NCBI RefSeq assembly: GCF_009796825.1
Contig: NZ_CP047030.1
Span: forward strand, 2,627,001-2,691,000
Direction: 5' to 3'
From: Algibacter sp. L3A6
Lineage (GTDB): Bacteria; Bacteroidota; Bacteroidia; Flavobacteriales; Flavobacteriaceae
Length of the DNA: 64,000 nt
Part shown: positions 25,748-34,126 of the stretch, piece by piece
Layout: every line of letters starts with the position of its first letter
Position numbering within the stretch: the stretch's first letter is position 1
The notes under the pieces: model-generated
Database searches by the model: none
Told to the model about the DNA's origin: nothing
The model's input: only the letters and a program-made list of their open reading frames with translations
Translations under genes and position numbers: made by a program

Positions 25748-26812
25748 ATGAAAAATATAGGTCTTATTGTTTTAGTGTTACTTAGTTTGTTGTCATGTGG
25801 AAACCATTATCAGTTACCAGAAAAACATATTAGTACTGTTGAGGTTGGGCATTTACTAGAAGATTCACTTTTAAATGTTAGAGCATTAGAAATTGTTAAG
25901 GAAAATAATGGCGCTTTCTTTTTAACTTCAAACGGAAAAGCAGGACATATTTATAATAGCGATATTGATAACAGTTTAAATATTGTCTATCCTATAGCTG
26001 TGGCGCCAGATTCAGTTAAAAATAATTTTAGGTCGCTAGCTGTAACTTCAAAAAACGGTTTCGGATTATCTATTGAGAGTCCGGCGAGATTATATAAAAT
26101 TAAAAACGATGAGAAGCAGCTTGTTTATCAAGAGAACCATCCAAAAGTATTTTATGATGCTCTAGATTTTTGGAACGATCAAGAGGGTATTGCTATTGGC
26201 GATCCTACCGAGGTATGTTTAAGTATTATAATCACCAGAGACGGAGGAAATAGTTGGTCTAAAATTCCATGCGAAAATTTACCAAAAGCTAAAGAAGGTG
26301 AAGCTGCTTTTGCTGCCAGCGACACCAACATTGCTATTGTTGGTAAGCATACTTGGGTTGCAACAGGAGGAAAGTCGAGTAGAATATTGTATTCTCCGGA
26401 TAAAGGAGAAACATGGCAAGCTTTTGAAACTCCTATTATACAAGGCACAGAAACTACGGGAATGTACTCAATAGATTTTTATGATGCCCAGCATGGTTTT
26501 GCTATTGGTGGCGATTACACGAAGCCTGATGCTAATGTTGCTAATAAAATAAGAACTTCCGATGGTGGTAAAACATGGCAGGTTGTTGCTAGTGGAACAA
26601 ACCCAGGATATCGTAGTTGTGTGCAATATGTTCCCGAATCTAACGGGAAAAAGTTGGTTGCAGTAGGTTTTAATGGTATCGATGTTTCTAATGATGCCGG
26701 TGAGACTTGGAAACACGTTAGTGATGATAGTTTTTATACTATACGCTTTGTTAACGATTCAATCGCTTATGCTGCTGGAGCAGGAAAAGTGTCTAAACTT
26801 CATTTTAAATAG
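25748..26812 (+). CDS. YCF48/BNR-type beta-propeller lipoprotein
   Basis: About 354 residues from the ATG at 25748, which gives a lipoprotein signal (MKNIGLIVLVLLSLLSC, lipidated C17). An in-frame TTG at 25730 would add six residues and hide the signal; it also sits next to the terminator, so I reject it. The mature part contains photosystem assembly factor/sialidase-like propeller repeats with Asp-box-like motifs (TRDGGNSWSKI, SPDKGETWQAF, TSDGGKTWQVV, SNDAGETWKHV). These are predicted to form a seven-bladed propeller for protein interaction in the envelope. There is no ECF site upstream, so it is probably outside the neighbouring regulon. Confidence 0.85.
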   Translation: MKNIGLIVLVLLSLLSCGNHYQLPEKHISTVEVGHLLEDSLLNVRALEIVKENNGAFFLTSNGKAGHIYNSDIDNSLNIVYPIAVAPDSVKNNFRSLAVTSKNGFGLSIESPARLYKIKNDEKQLVYQENHPKVFYDALDFWNDQEGIAIGDPTEVCLSIIITRDGGNSWSKIPCENLPKAKEGEAAFAASDTNIAIVGKHTWVATGGKSSRILYSPDKGETWQAFETPIIQGTETTGMYSIDFYDAQHGFAIGGDYTKPDANVANKIRTSDGGKTWQVVASGTNPGYRSCVQYVPESNGKKLVAVGFNGIDVSNDAGETWKHVSDDSFYTIRFVNDSIAYAAGAGKVSKLHFK

Positions 26813-26962
26813 TAGATTCTCTTCATTTTAAAATTTTAATTGTAGGAAAAATAATATTTTTTATTTACCTTGTGGATTGTCAAGTCTTATGAATTTTACC
26901 TCAATTATTTAGAATTTAGTAAAATTCTAGTGTTTTTTTTAAATTTTTCTTATTTTATTTAC

Positions 26963-26981
26963 AAGCGTTATAAGTACGTTA
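26963..26981. promoter_or_regulatory. Operator-like site O1 of the polyol locus
   Basis: AAGCGTTATAAGTACGTTA. It matches O2 at 27111-27129 by the shared pattern AARCGTNNNAAGTACGTTW. The centres of the two sites are 148 bp apart. Confidence 0.5.
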
Positions 26982-27070
26982 AACCTCTTGTTTGTAAAGG
27001 GTTTTGGTTTTTTTTAACGCGAAAATGACACTGTAATCATCTGTTTTGTAGTGTATTGTTTTATTTTTTA

Positions 27071-27103
27071 TTTGGAAATATTAAATATAATTATATATAT
27101 TTG
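27071..27103 (+). promoter_or_regulatory. Promoter of the polyol transport operon
   Basis: TTTG at 27071-27074, a 21-bp spacer, and TATATTTG at 27096-27103. Both boxes fit the Bacteroidota housekeeping consensus exactly. Transcription would begin near 27110, which is inside or at the edge of operator O2. Confidence 0.8.
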
Positions 27104-27110
27104 AAAAAAT

Positions 27111-27129
27111 AAACGTCCAAAGTACGTTT
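27111..27129. promoter_or_regulatory. Operator-like palindrome O2 at the polyol promoter start point
   Basis: AAACGT and ACGTTT arms are separated by 7 bp (perfect six-base half-sites). It begins 8 bp after the -7 element, so a bound protein would block initiation. A second copy lies upstream at 26963. The local candidate binder is the Nudix-type regulator encoded at 35771; a LacI or GntR protein elsewhere is also possible. Confidence 0.6.
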
Positions 27130-27159
27130 TTTTAAAAAACTAAACTAAATACTGAAATT

Positions 27160-28008
27160 ATGAAACTACCACTTCAAAGAATTAGTAACCATTCTAATTT
27201 ATCTTCTATTAAGGCTATTTTACTAGCTGTGCTTTTTTTTGGTTTTAACTCTGTACAGGGACAAGACGATTTAGTAAACGATGATTATAAGGCTTTTACA
27301 GCTGGTGCTCATTTAAAAAACATGCATTTATGGCATGGGTTTGTTGTGCATCCAGGTGCTATGCTTGCTACTAATTTAGAGTTTAATTCAAGAGATGCTA
27401 AATTCACTTTTGGTGTTTGGGGCGGTGCGAGTTTAACAACAGTAGATGTTACTAATAAAATTACAGGTGAAAATGTTGGTGCTCACTATCAAGAATTTTC
27501 TATTTATACAAAATATCGTTTTTCTGATAAGTTCTTTATCGAAGCGGTTACTCACAATAACTACACAGGTGTAGAAGAGCGTGGTGATGTATTGCATTAC
27601 TGGAGTTATGATAAAACACAAGGGTACAACTTTGTAGATCTTAACTTTGGTTACAATGTTACTCCAAATACGTTATTATACTTTGCTACCATTCTTGGTG
27701 GTGGTTCTGGAGACTACGAAGTGCAAACTGATGGTTCTTTAGAAGACTCTTGGACGCATTACTTTGAGGTGAGTAGTAAGGTTTGGGAAAAAGGAGATTC
27801 TAGCTTATCACTTTTCGCAGGAGGCGCATGGTCTTTTGTAACAGATAAAACTTTTTATACCGAAGGTGCTGGTAATTTAATAAACGTAGGGGCAACCTTC
27901 AATAAAAATGTTAAATTAGGTACTTATAATTTACCAATTGGAGTAACTGCTATGTGGAATCCAGAAAAAGAGAAAACAGTACTTCAAGTAGATTTTACAA
28001 TATTTTAA
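27160..28008 (+). CDS. Exported beta-strand-rich protein of the polyol operon, putative outer-membrane channel
   Basis: A 282-residue exported protein; the signal peptide appears to end near SVQGQ (about residue 35). The mature part has alternating hydrophobic strands with aromatic residues (HLWHGFVVHPGAMLATNLEF, YRFSDKFFIEAVTHNNY, TLLYFATILGGGSG) and ends VLQVDFTIF, a terminal aromatic as in outer-membrane barrels. I do not recognise a named family. As first gene of a sugar-alcohol ABC operon it is well placed to be the outer-membrane porin for the substrate, since Gram-negative ABC importers need one; this is inference. Confidence 0.72.
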   Translation: MKLPLQRISNHSNLSSIKAILLAVLFFGFNSVQGQDDLVNDDYKAFTAGAHLKNMHLWHGFVVHPGAMLATNLEFNSRDAKFTFGVWGGASLTTVDVTNKITGENVGAHYQEFSIYTKYRFSDKFFIEAVTHNNYTGVEERGDVLHYWSYDKTQGYNFVDLNFGYNVTPNTLLYFATILGGGSGDYEVQTDGSLEDSWTHYFEVSSKVWEKGDSSLSLFAGGAWSFVTDKTFYTEGAGNLINVGATFNKNVKLGTYNLPIGVTAMWNPEKEKTVLQVDFTIF

Positions 28009-28049
28009 TAACCAATAACTAAACAAAATAATTCTTTAAAACGTTCATT

Positions 28050-29114
28050 ATGAAAACAAAAAACAAAACTTCGGTTCTAAGGCAATGTTTAAAGCCATTA
28101 ATGGTGCTTGCATTAATATTTAATTTATCTAGTTGTGTGGAACAAACTGGTTCTACAAGTGCTACCGTTAACTCTTCGGAAGATACGAGTGAAGCTTTTG
28201 CAAGTTCAGTAGATCTTACAGGGAAAAAAATAGGGTATTGTACACCTTCTTTAAATGCACCGTATTACCAAGCATTACTTCAAAGTATACAAGCTACAAC
28301 AGAGAAAAATGGTATGGTGTTTTTATCTGCAGATGGTCAAGATGATATTAATAAACAGATTGCAGCAGTTGAAGATTTAATTACTAAAGGTGTTGATGCT
28401 TTATTATTAAACCCAAAAGATCCGGATGCTTTAGTTGGTGTTACTAAAATGGCGAAAGCAGCTGGAATTCCTGTTTTTATTATTGATAGTTCTATAGATC
28501 CTTCAGCAGATTATGTTACAACTATTCAGTCTAATAATTTAGCAAATGGCGAATTAGCTGGTGAGTGGTTAGTTAAAAAAATGGGAAACAAAACAATGAA
28601 TATTGCTTTATTAAGTGGTAACGCTGGTAACCCTGTTGGAAGAACTCGCAAGCAAGGTTTATTGCAAGGTATTACAGAAGAGCAATTAAGAACGCAAGGT
28701 AAAATAGATTTAAATGTAAAAACGCAAGCTTATACAGAGTGGTCTTACGCCGGTGGTTTAAAAGCGATGGAAGATATTTTAGTAGCGCACCCAGATATTA
28801 ATGTAGTAATTACAGAATCTGATGTTTGTGTATTAGGAGCTATCAAAGCAATTGCTCAAGCTGGTAAAACAGACGATATTTTAATTGTTGCTGGTGCAGA
28901 CGGACAAAAAGAAGCTATTAAGTATATTATGGATACCGATTTTTACGGTTGTACAGCAATGAATAGCCCAGTGCAAATTGGTAAGAATGCTGTTCAATAT
29001 GCTATTGAGTATATTAACGGAAAAAGAGATTTTGCTAAAACATCATTTACAGCACCTTTATTAATTACTAAAGAAAACGCTGCTAAGTACTACAATCCAA
29101 AAGCATTATTTTAA
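28050..29114 (+). CDS. RbsB-like sugar/polyol-binding lipoprotein of an ABC importer
   Basis: A 354-residue type I periplasmic-binding protein (GKKIGYCTPSLNAPYYQALLQSI start, DLITKGVDALLLNPKDPDAL, TIQSNNLANGELAGEWL, VIITESDVCVLGAIKAI region). It is anchored by lipid at C29 (LSSC) rather than freely periplasmic, which is common in Bacteroidota. It collects substrate for the RbsA- and RbsC-like proteins next door. The nearest known pattern is ribose/xylitol/mannitol-type binding proteins; the catabolic genes downstream point to a hexitol such as mannitol. Confidence 0.93.
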   Translation: MKTKNKTSVLRQCLKPLMVLALIFNLSSCVEQTGSTSATVNSSEDTSEAFASSVDLTGKKIGYCTPSLNAPYYQALLQSIQATTEKNGMVFLSADGQDDINKQIAAVEDLITKGVDALLLNPKDPDALVGVTKMAKAAGIPVFIIDSSIDPSADYVTTIQSNNLANGELAGEWLVKKMGNKTMNIALLSGNAGNPVGRTRKQGLLQGITEEQLRTQGKIDLNVKTQAYTEWSYAGGLKAMEDILVAHPDINVVITESDVCVLGAIKAIAQAGKTDDILIVAGADGQKEAIKYIMDTDFYGCTAMNSPVQIGKNAVQYAIEYINGKRDFAKTSFTAPLLITKENAAKYYNPKALF

Positions 29115-29132
29115 TCTTTAAAATTTATTGAT

Positions 29133-30656
29133 ATGCATAATTCAGATAATGAATACCGTCTTGAAATGACCGGAATATCAAAAAGTTTTGGTGTTGTTTC
29201 AGTACTAGAAAATGTAAACTTAAAAGTAAAGCCTGGAGAGATCCATGCTTTACTTGGCGAAAATGGTGCAGGTAAATCTACTTTGGTTAAAATCCTTAGT
29301 GGTGTGCATCAAAAAGATTCTGGAAAAGTAATTTTAGATGGTGAAGAAATTAGTCCGAAAAACACTCACGACGGACAGGTTTTAGGTATTAGTGTTGTGT
29401 ATCAAGAATTATCTTTAGTGAACGATTTATCGGTAGCCGAAAATATTTATCTGCACAAACTTGGTGCAAGTAAATTTTGGATGAACTGGAAACAAATTAC
29501 TAAAGATGCTCAACAATTAATAGATTCTTTAGGGTTTGATATTGATGCGGCTGCAACCGTAAGAAACTTAAGTATTGTACAAAAGCAAGTGGTTGAAATT
29601 GCCAAAGCACTTTCTGAAGATACTAAAGTTTTGGTGCTAGATGAACCGACTACAGTTTTCGATCCAACGGATACTAAAAAATTATTCGATAACCTTTTTA
29701 AACTTAGAGATAAGGGAATTTCTATTATTTACATTTCACATCATTTAGATGAGATTTTTAAAATAGCAGATTCTGTTACTGTGCTTAGAGATGGCGTAGA
29801 TACTGGAAGTATGGCGGTAAAAGATACAGATACCGATGGTGTAATTCGTTTAATGATTGGTAGAGAATTGAAGGATTTGTATCCAACACGTGATGTAAAA
29901 ATAGGAGACGTTCCTATATTTGAAGTTAAAAACTTAACAGCAAAAGATACTTTAGTTCACGATGTGTCATTCTCGGTACGTCCTGGTGAAGTGCTTGGAA
30001 TTGCAGGTTTAGGAGGAAGTGGAAGAACGGAAACCGCAAAACTTATTTTTGGAGCTCACAAGAAAAAATCGGGAACTTTAATTTTAAACGGAAAAGAAAT
30101 AAAAACAAATTCACCAGTATGTGCTGTTGGACACCAAATTGGTTTTGTTTCAGAAGATAGAAAAGAAGACGGTGTGTTTTTACCATTGTCCATTAGACGA
30201 AATATTAGTGTAACCAATTTTGCAGGTATTTCAGGAAAGCTAGGCTTTATTAATGTGGACGATGAGTATAAAAATGTGTTAGGTTTAATTGAAAAATTAA
30301 ATATAAAAACTCCAAGTTCAGAGGTCGACGTTAAAAACCTAAGTGGTGGAAATCAACAAAAGGTAGCTTTAGCAAAATGGTTAAGTATAGATAGTAAGGT
30401 TATTTTTATTGACGAGCCTACACGTGGCGTTGATGTTGGGGCAAAAATTGAAATTTATAACCTTATTAATGAAGTTGCTAAAAAAGGCGTTGGAGTTGTA
30501 GTAATCTCTTCTGATATGCCTGAAATTATGGGGATTGCAGATCGTATTTTAGTGATGCACGAAGGTACATTCTACGGAGAATTAACCAAAGAAGAATTTT
30601 CCGAAGAAAACATTTTACGCTACTCTATTGGCGAAAAACTTAAACAAGTAGTCTAA
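29133..30656 (+). CDS. RbsA-like duplicated ATPase of the polyol ABC importer
   Basis: A 507-residue protein with two ABC domains in tandem. The first (residues about 5-240) has Walker A GENGAGKST and Walker B LVLDEPTTVFD. The second (about 250-500) has a changed Walker A, GLGGSGRTE without the GKS lysine, but a normal signature LSGGNQQKVALAKWL and Walker B VIFIDEPTRGVD. This asymmetry is usual for RbsA/XylG-type sugar ATPases and does not mean the gene is broken. It powers import through the RbsC-like permease 26 bp downstream. Confidence 0.95.
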   Translation: MHNSDNEYRLEMTGISKSFGVVSVLENVNLKVKPGEIHALLGENGAGKSTLVKILSGVHQKDSGKVILDGEEISPKNTHDGQVLGISVVYQELSLVNDLSVAENIYLHKLGASKFWMNWKQITKDAQQLIDSLGFDIDAAATVRNLSIVQKQVVEIAKALSEDTKVLVLDEPTTVFDPTDTKKLFDNLFKLRDKGISIIYISHHLDEIFKIADSVTVLRDGVDTGSMAVKDTDTDGVIRLMIGRELKDLYPTRDVKIGDVPIFEVKNLTAKDTLVHDVSFSVRPGEVLGIAGLGGSGRTETAKLIFGAHKKKSGTLILNGKEIKTNSPVCAVGHQIGFVSEDRKEDGVFLPLSIRRNISVTNFAGISGKLGFINVDDEYKNVLGLIEKLNIKTPSSEVDVKNLSGGNQQKVALAKWLSIDSKVIFIDEPTRGVDVGAKIEIYNLINEVAKKGVGVVVISSDMPEIMGIADRILVMHEGTFYGELTKEEFSEENILRYSIGEKLKQVV

Positions 30657-30682
30657 CAAAACTATAACAAAAAACAAAAATC

Positions 30683-31651
30683 ATGGCATTAACAATAAAA
30701 CAACAACTTAGTAGCCCTGGCGGTATACTTAAGTTTCTCGTAAAACATAATACAATTTTCATTTTCATATTGCTGGTTGTTTTTTCAGCATTAATTTCTG
30801 ATGTGTTTTTTACATCAACAAATCTTTCAAATTTATTAAAACAAGTTTCGGGTATAGGTATTATTAGTATCGGTATGTTGCTTGTTATTTTAACAGGAGG
30901 AATCGATTTATCTGTGGGGTCTATGGTTGCTTTACTGGCGGTCACCTTTGCAATTCTAGTTAATATTGTGGTGCTACCATTGGCAATTGTACTAACTATT
31001 GTTATTGGTTTTGCCTTAGGAAGTATTGCCGGATATCTGGTCGCATTTCAAAAAATGGCACCCTTTGTCGCCACTTTGGCTTTAATGACGATTGCTAGAG
31101 GATTAGGGTTTATCTATTCTAAAGGATCTCCAATTACTTTCAAAACTCCAGGAGGAGAGTTTATGTCTAACTTTGCAAATAATTCTACATTAGGTATTCC
31201 AAATATTGCTATTGTATTCTTTTTAATTGTGATTTTAGCAATGGTTATGTTGCGTTACAACGTGTTTGGACGATTAATAATTGCCATAGGAAGTAATGAA
31301 GAAGCATCTCGTTTATCTGGTATAAAAGTTAATAAATACAAGTTTTTAGTCTATGCTATCTCTGGAGCTTTAGCAGCAACTGCTGCTGTAATTGTAGCTT
31401 CAAGAACCAATTTAGGGTCACCTAACATGGGTATGGCTTGGGAGTTAGATGCTATTGCTGCCGTTGTAATTGGTGGTGCAAGTTTAAATGGCGGAAAAGG
31501 TACCGCGATAAATACCTTAATGGGTGTGCTTATTTTAGGTTTAATAGGAAATATTCTAAACCTTTTAAATGTACCGTCTTATCCGCAGCAAGTTGTAAAA
31601 GGAGCTATCATCATTTTTGCTGTGTTACTTCAACGTTTCGATAGCAAATAA
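30683..31651 (+). CDS. RbsC-like permease of the polyol ABC importer
   Basis: A 322-residue inner-membrane permease of the branched-chain/ribose type (BPD_transp_2), with about eight to ten membrane segments. Conserved blocks are LVILTGGIDLSVGSMVAL and GSNEEASRLSGIKVNKYK, the cytosolic loop that couples to the ATPase, and AVVIGGASLNGGKGT. It works as a dimer with the RbsA-like ATPase. It lies 22 bp before the first polyol dehydrogenase. Confidence 0.94.
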   Translation: MALTIKQQLSSPGGILKFLVKHNTIFIFILLVVFSALISDVFFTSTNLSNLLKQVSGIGIISIGMLLVILTGGIDLSVGSMVALLAVTFAILVNIVVLPLAIVLTIVIGFALGSIAGYLVAFQKMAPFVATLALMTIARGLGFIYSKGSPITFKTPGGEFMSNFANNSTLGIPNIAIVFFLIVILAMVMLRYNVFGRLIIAIGSNEEASRLSGIKVNKYKFLVYAISGALAATAAVIVASRTNLGSPNMGMAWELDAIAAVVIGGASLNGGKGTAINTLMGVLILGLIGNILNLLNVPSYPQQVVKGAIIIFAVLLQRFDSK

Positions 31652-31673
31652 TATCATATAATACTTAGAAAAA

Positions 31674-33170
31674 ATGACAAGTTATAAATTAAATAACCAG
31701 AACCTATCAAGGTTTGAGGGTGAGGTTGCTATTCCTAAATATAACAGGGATAATGTTAAAACAGGAATTGTACATGTTGGTATTGGGGGGTTTCATAGAT
31801 CGCACGAGGCGTTTTATACCGATCAATTATTACATGATGAATCGAATGCAGACTGGGGTATTTGTGGTGTAGCATTGCTAGATTTTGATGCTAAAATATA
31901 TAATACTTTAAAGGAACAAGATGGCTTGTACACTCTAGTTGTAAAAGAGCTAGATGGTACGCTTACTAAGCGTGTAATTGGTTCTATTGTTGAGGTGTTG
32001 TACGCGCCTGAAGACCCTAAGAAAGTAATTGAAAAAATGGCTAGCCCAGATGTTAAAATTATTAGTTTAACAATTACAGAAGGTGGCTATAACTATAATG
32101 AGGCAACAGGTGAATTCAATTTTGAAAACCCTTTAGTGCAACACGATATAGCTAATGCTGAAGCTCCAAAAACTATTTTTGGTTACTTAACCCAGGCTTT
32201 GAAATTAAGAAAGGAACGTGGTTTAAAAGGTTGTACTATTCAGTCTTGTGATAATATACAAGGTAATGGACACATGACTAAAAAGATGCTTTTAAGTTAT
32301 GTAGGCGTTGCCGAGCCAGTATTGGTTGCTTGGGTAGAAGAGCATGTATCTTTCCCGAATGCTATGGTGGATAGAATTACGCCAGCAACAAGTCCTTCGG
32401 ATATTTCAAGCTTAAAAGAAACTTCTGGTATTGATGATGCTTGGCCAGTTGTTTGCGAACCTTTTAAACAATGGGTAATTGAAGATTATTTTTCTGCAGG
32501 AAGACCAACCTGGGAAAATGTAGGCGCTCAATTTGTACCAAATGTGGAGCCTTATGAGAAAATGAAACTTCAGTTATTAAATGCTGGGCATTCTGTATTG
32601 GGCATTTTAGGTGCTTTAATGGGGTATGATACTATAGATGAAGCAGCTAATAATGCTGGGATAAATGCATTTTTAAGAGCTTATATGGGTAGGGAAGTTG
32701 CACCAATTTTAAGTGACCTCAAAGGTGTAGATTTAGAAAGTTACGAAGTATCTTTACTACAACGTTTCGGTAATGTTTATATTAAGGATCAAATTGATCG
32801 AATTTGCTCGGAAACTTCGGCTAAATTCCCAATATTTATTTTGCCAACTATAAACGCGCAGTTAAAATTAGATGGCCATATTGAACATGCAGCTTTAGTA
32901 ACTGCGGCCTGGGCTATTTACAGTTTGGGTAATGATGAAAATGGAAAGGCTATAAATGTTAAAGATGTTATGGCATCTGTTTTAAATGAAAAGGCAAAGG
33001 AATCTAAAAATTGTCCAACTACGTTTTTAGAAATTGAATCTATCTTCGGGAAATTAAAAGATTCTAAACCTTTTACAGAAGCTTATACTACTGCTTATAA
33101 AGATATCGTGAAACACGGTATTGAAAAATGTGTTTTAGAAATGAATATTAATCGTGTAAATTTTATATAA
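31674..33170 (+). CDS. Long-chain polyol (mannitol-2-) dehydrogenase
   Basis: An NAD-dependent polyol dehydrogenase of 498 residues in the mannitol dehydrogenase family, expected to oxidise mannitol to fructose. The N-terminal cofactor motif is VGIGGFHRSHEAFY (residues 35-48). The catalytic K-x4-N-x2-H signature is K298, N303, H306 in KLQLLNAGH, the same spacing as in Pseudomonas mannitol 2-dehydrogenase. The kinase gene starts 1 bp after its stop, so fructose would be phosphorylated at once. Arabitol, sorbitol or a hexuronate-derived substrate cannot be excluded from sequence alone. Confidence 0.92.
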   Translation: MTSYKLNNQNLSRFEGEVAIPKYNRDNVKTGIVHVGIGGFHRSHEAFYTDQLLHDESNADWGICGVALLDFDAKIYNTLKEQDGLYTLVVKELDGTLTKRVIGSIVEVLYAPEDPKKVIEKMASPDVKIISLTITEGGYNYNEATGEFNFENPLVQHDIANAEAPKTIFGYLTQALKLRKERGLKGCTIQSCDNIQGNGHMTKKMLLSYVGVAEPVLVAWVEEHVSFPNAMVDRITPATSPSDISSLKETSGIDDAWPVVCEPFKQWVIEDYFSAGRPTWENVGAQFVPNVEPYEKMKLQLLNAGHSVLGILGALMGYDTIDEAANNAGINAFLRAYMGREVAPILSDLKGVDLESYEVSLLQRFGNVYIKDQIDRICSETSAKFPIFILPTINAQLKLDGHIEHAALVTAAWAIYSLGNDENGKAINVKDVMASVLNEKAKESKNCPTTFLEIESIFGKLKDSKPFTEAYTTAYKDIVKHGIEKCVLEMNINRVNFI

Positions 33171-33171
33171 A

Positions 33172-34053
33172 ATGGCAAATATCACAAGTTTTGGAGAAGT
33201 CTTGTGGGATGTTTTTCCAACCATGAAAAAAATTGGAGGCGCTCCATTAAATGTTGCAGTTAGGTTGCAATCTTTTGGAAATAATGTCTCTATGATTAGT
33301 CGTATTGGTGAAGATGAAAATGGCGAGGAGATCGTTAAATTCATTAAGTCAAAAGGCGTAAATGTTGATGGTGTTCAGGTAGATTCAACTCACAAAACAG
33401 GAAAAGTAAAAGTAATATTAGATGAAACAGGTTCTGCTTCTTACGATATTATGTTTCCTCGAGCTTGGGATAAAATAGAGCTTAACGACCAGGTAAAAGC
33501 TATTGTTGCTAATGGAGATGCCTTTGTGTTTGGAAGTTTAATTGCTAGAGATGATGTTTCTAGAGAAACGCTTTATGCGCTTTTAAAATTGGCAAAATAT
33601 AAAATATTTGATGTTAATTTAAGACAGCCATATTATACTGCCGAGGTGCTTAAGTGTTTAATGAGTCAGGCCGATTTTGTTAAGTTTAACGATGATGAAA
33701 TTTTAGAGATAGCAAGCGATTTGGGTTTAAAGTCTCATGTTTTAGAAGATGCTATTGAGTTTATGGCTAAAGAAACTCAGGCAAAAACTATTTGTGTTAC
33801 TAAAGGGGGTAAAGGCGCTATTTTATATTTAGATAATACCTTTTACTATAACGATGGTTATAAGGTAACAGTTATCGATACGGTTGGTGCTGGCGACTCG
33901 TTTTTAGCTTCAATTATTACACAATTATTAAATAAAACAGCACCGCAAGATGCTTTAAACTTTGCTTGTGCCGTTGGTGCCATTGTAGCAAGTAGCGAAG
34001 GTGCGAATCCAGAAATTAAGCAAACAGATATAGAACGAATGATTAGCGGTTAA
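33172..34053 (+). CDS. PfkB-family sugar kinase, probable fructokinase
   Basis: A 293-residue ribokinase-fold kinase. It has the N-terminal GGAPLNVAVRLQSFG substrate/dimer region, EDENGEEI, and the C-terminal VIDTVGAGDSF with the anion hole and catalytic aspartate. Downstream of a mannitol-2-dehydrogenase, the expected reaction is fructose plus ATP to fructose 6-phosphate, which enters glycolysis. Last gene of the rightward polyol operon; a hairpin at 34083-34110 ends it. Confidence 0.92.
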   Translation: MANITSFGEVLWDVFPTMKKIGGAPLNVAVRLQSFGNNVSMISRIGEDENGEEIVKFIKSKGVNVDGVQVDSTHKTGKVKVILDETGSASYDIMFPRAWDKIELNDQVKAIVANGDAFVFGSLIARDDVSRETLYALLKLAKYKIFDVNLRQPYYTAEVLKCLMSQADFVKFNDDEILEIASDLGLKSHVLEDAIEFMAKETQAKTICVTKGGKGAILYLDNTFYYNDGYKVTVIDTVGAGDSFLASIITQLLNKTAPQDALNFACAVGAIVASSEGANPEIKQTDIERMISG

Positions 34054-34082
34054 GAGTTTGTTTTTTGTTAATAGTGCTTGAG

Positions 34083-34110
34083 AAGCTTTATGAATTTGGT
34101 CATAAAGCTT
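34083..34110. terminator. Bidirectional terminator between the polyol operon and second dehydrogenase
   Basis: Perfect 11-bp arms AAGCTTTATGA (34083-34093) and complement (34100-34110) with a six-base loop, between convergent genes. Confidence 0.75.
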
Positions 34111-34126
34111 TTCTCGCTTTATAGTG

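Larger units (their letters stand above)
26813..27159. other. 347-bp regulatory region before the polyol locus
   Basis: There is no gene in this AT-rich segment. It holds a perfect housekeeping promoter (27071-27103) and two copies of a 19-bp operator-like palindrome at 26963 and 27111, listed separately. Confidence 0.7.

Noticed and set aside
29133..30656. Missing Walker A lysine in the second ATPase domain as a sign of decay
   Set aside because: A degenerate second Walker A is normal in the RbsA/XylG family; signature and Walker B are intact.
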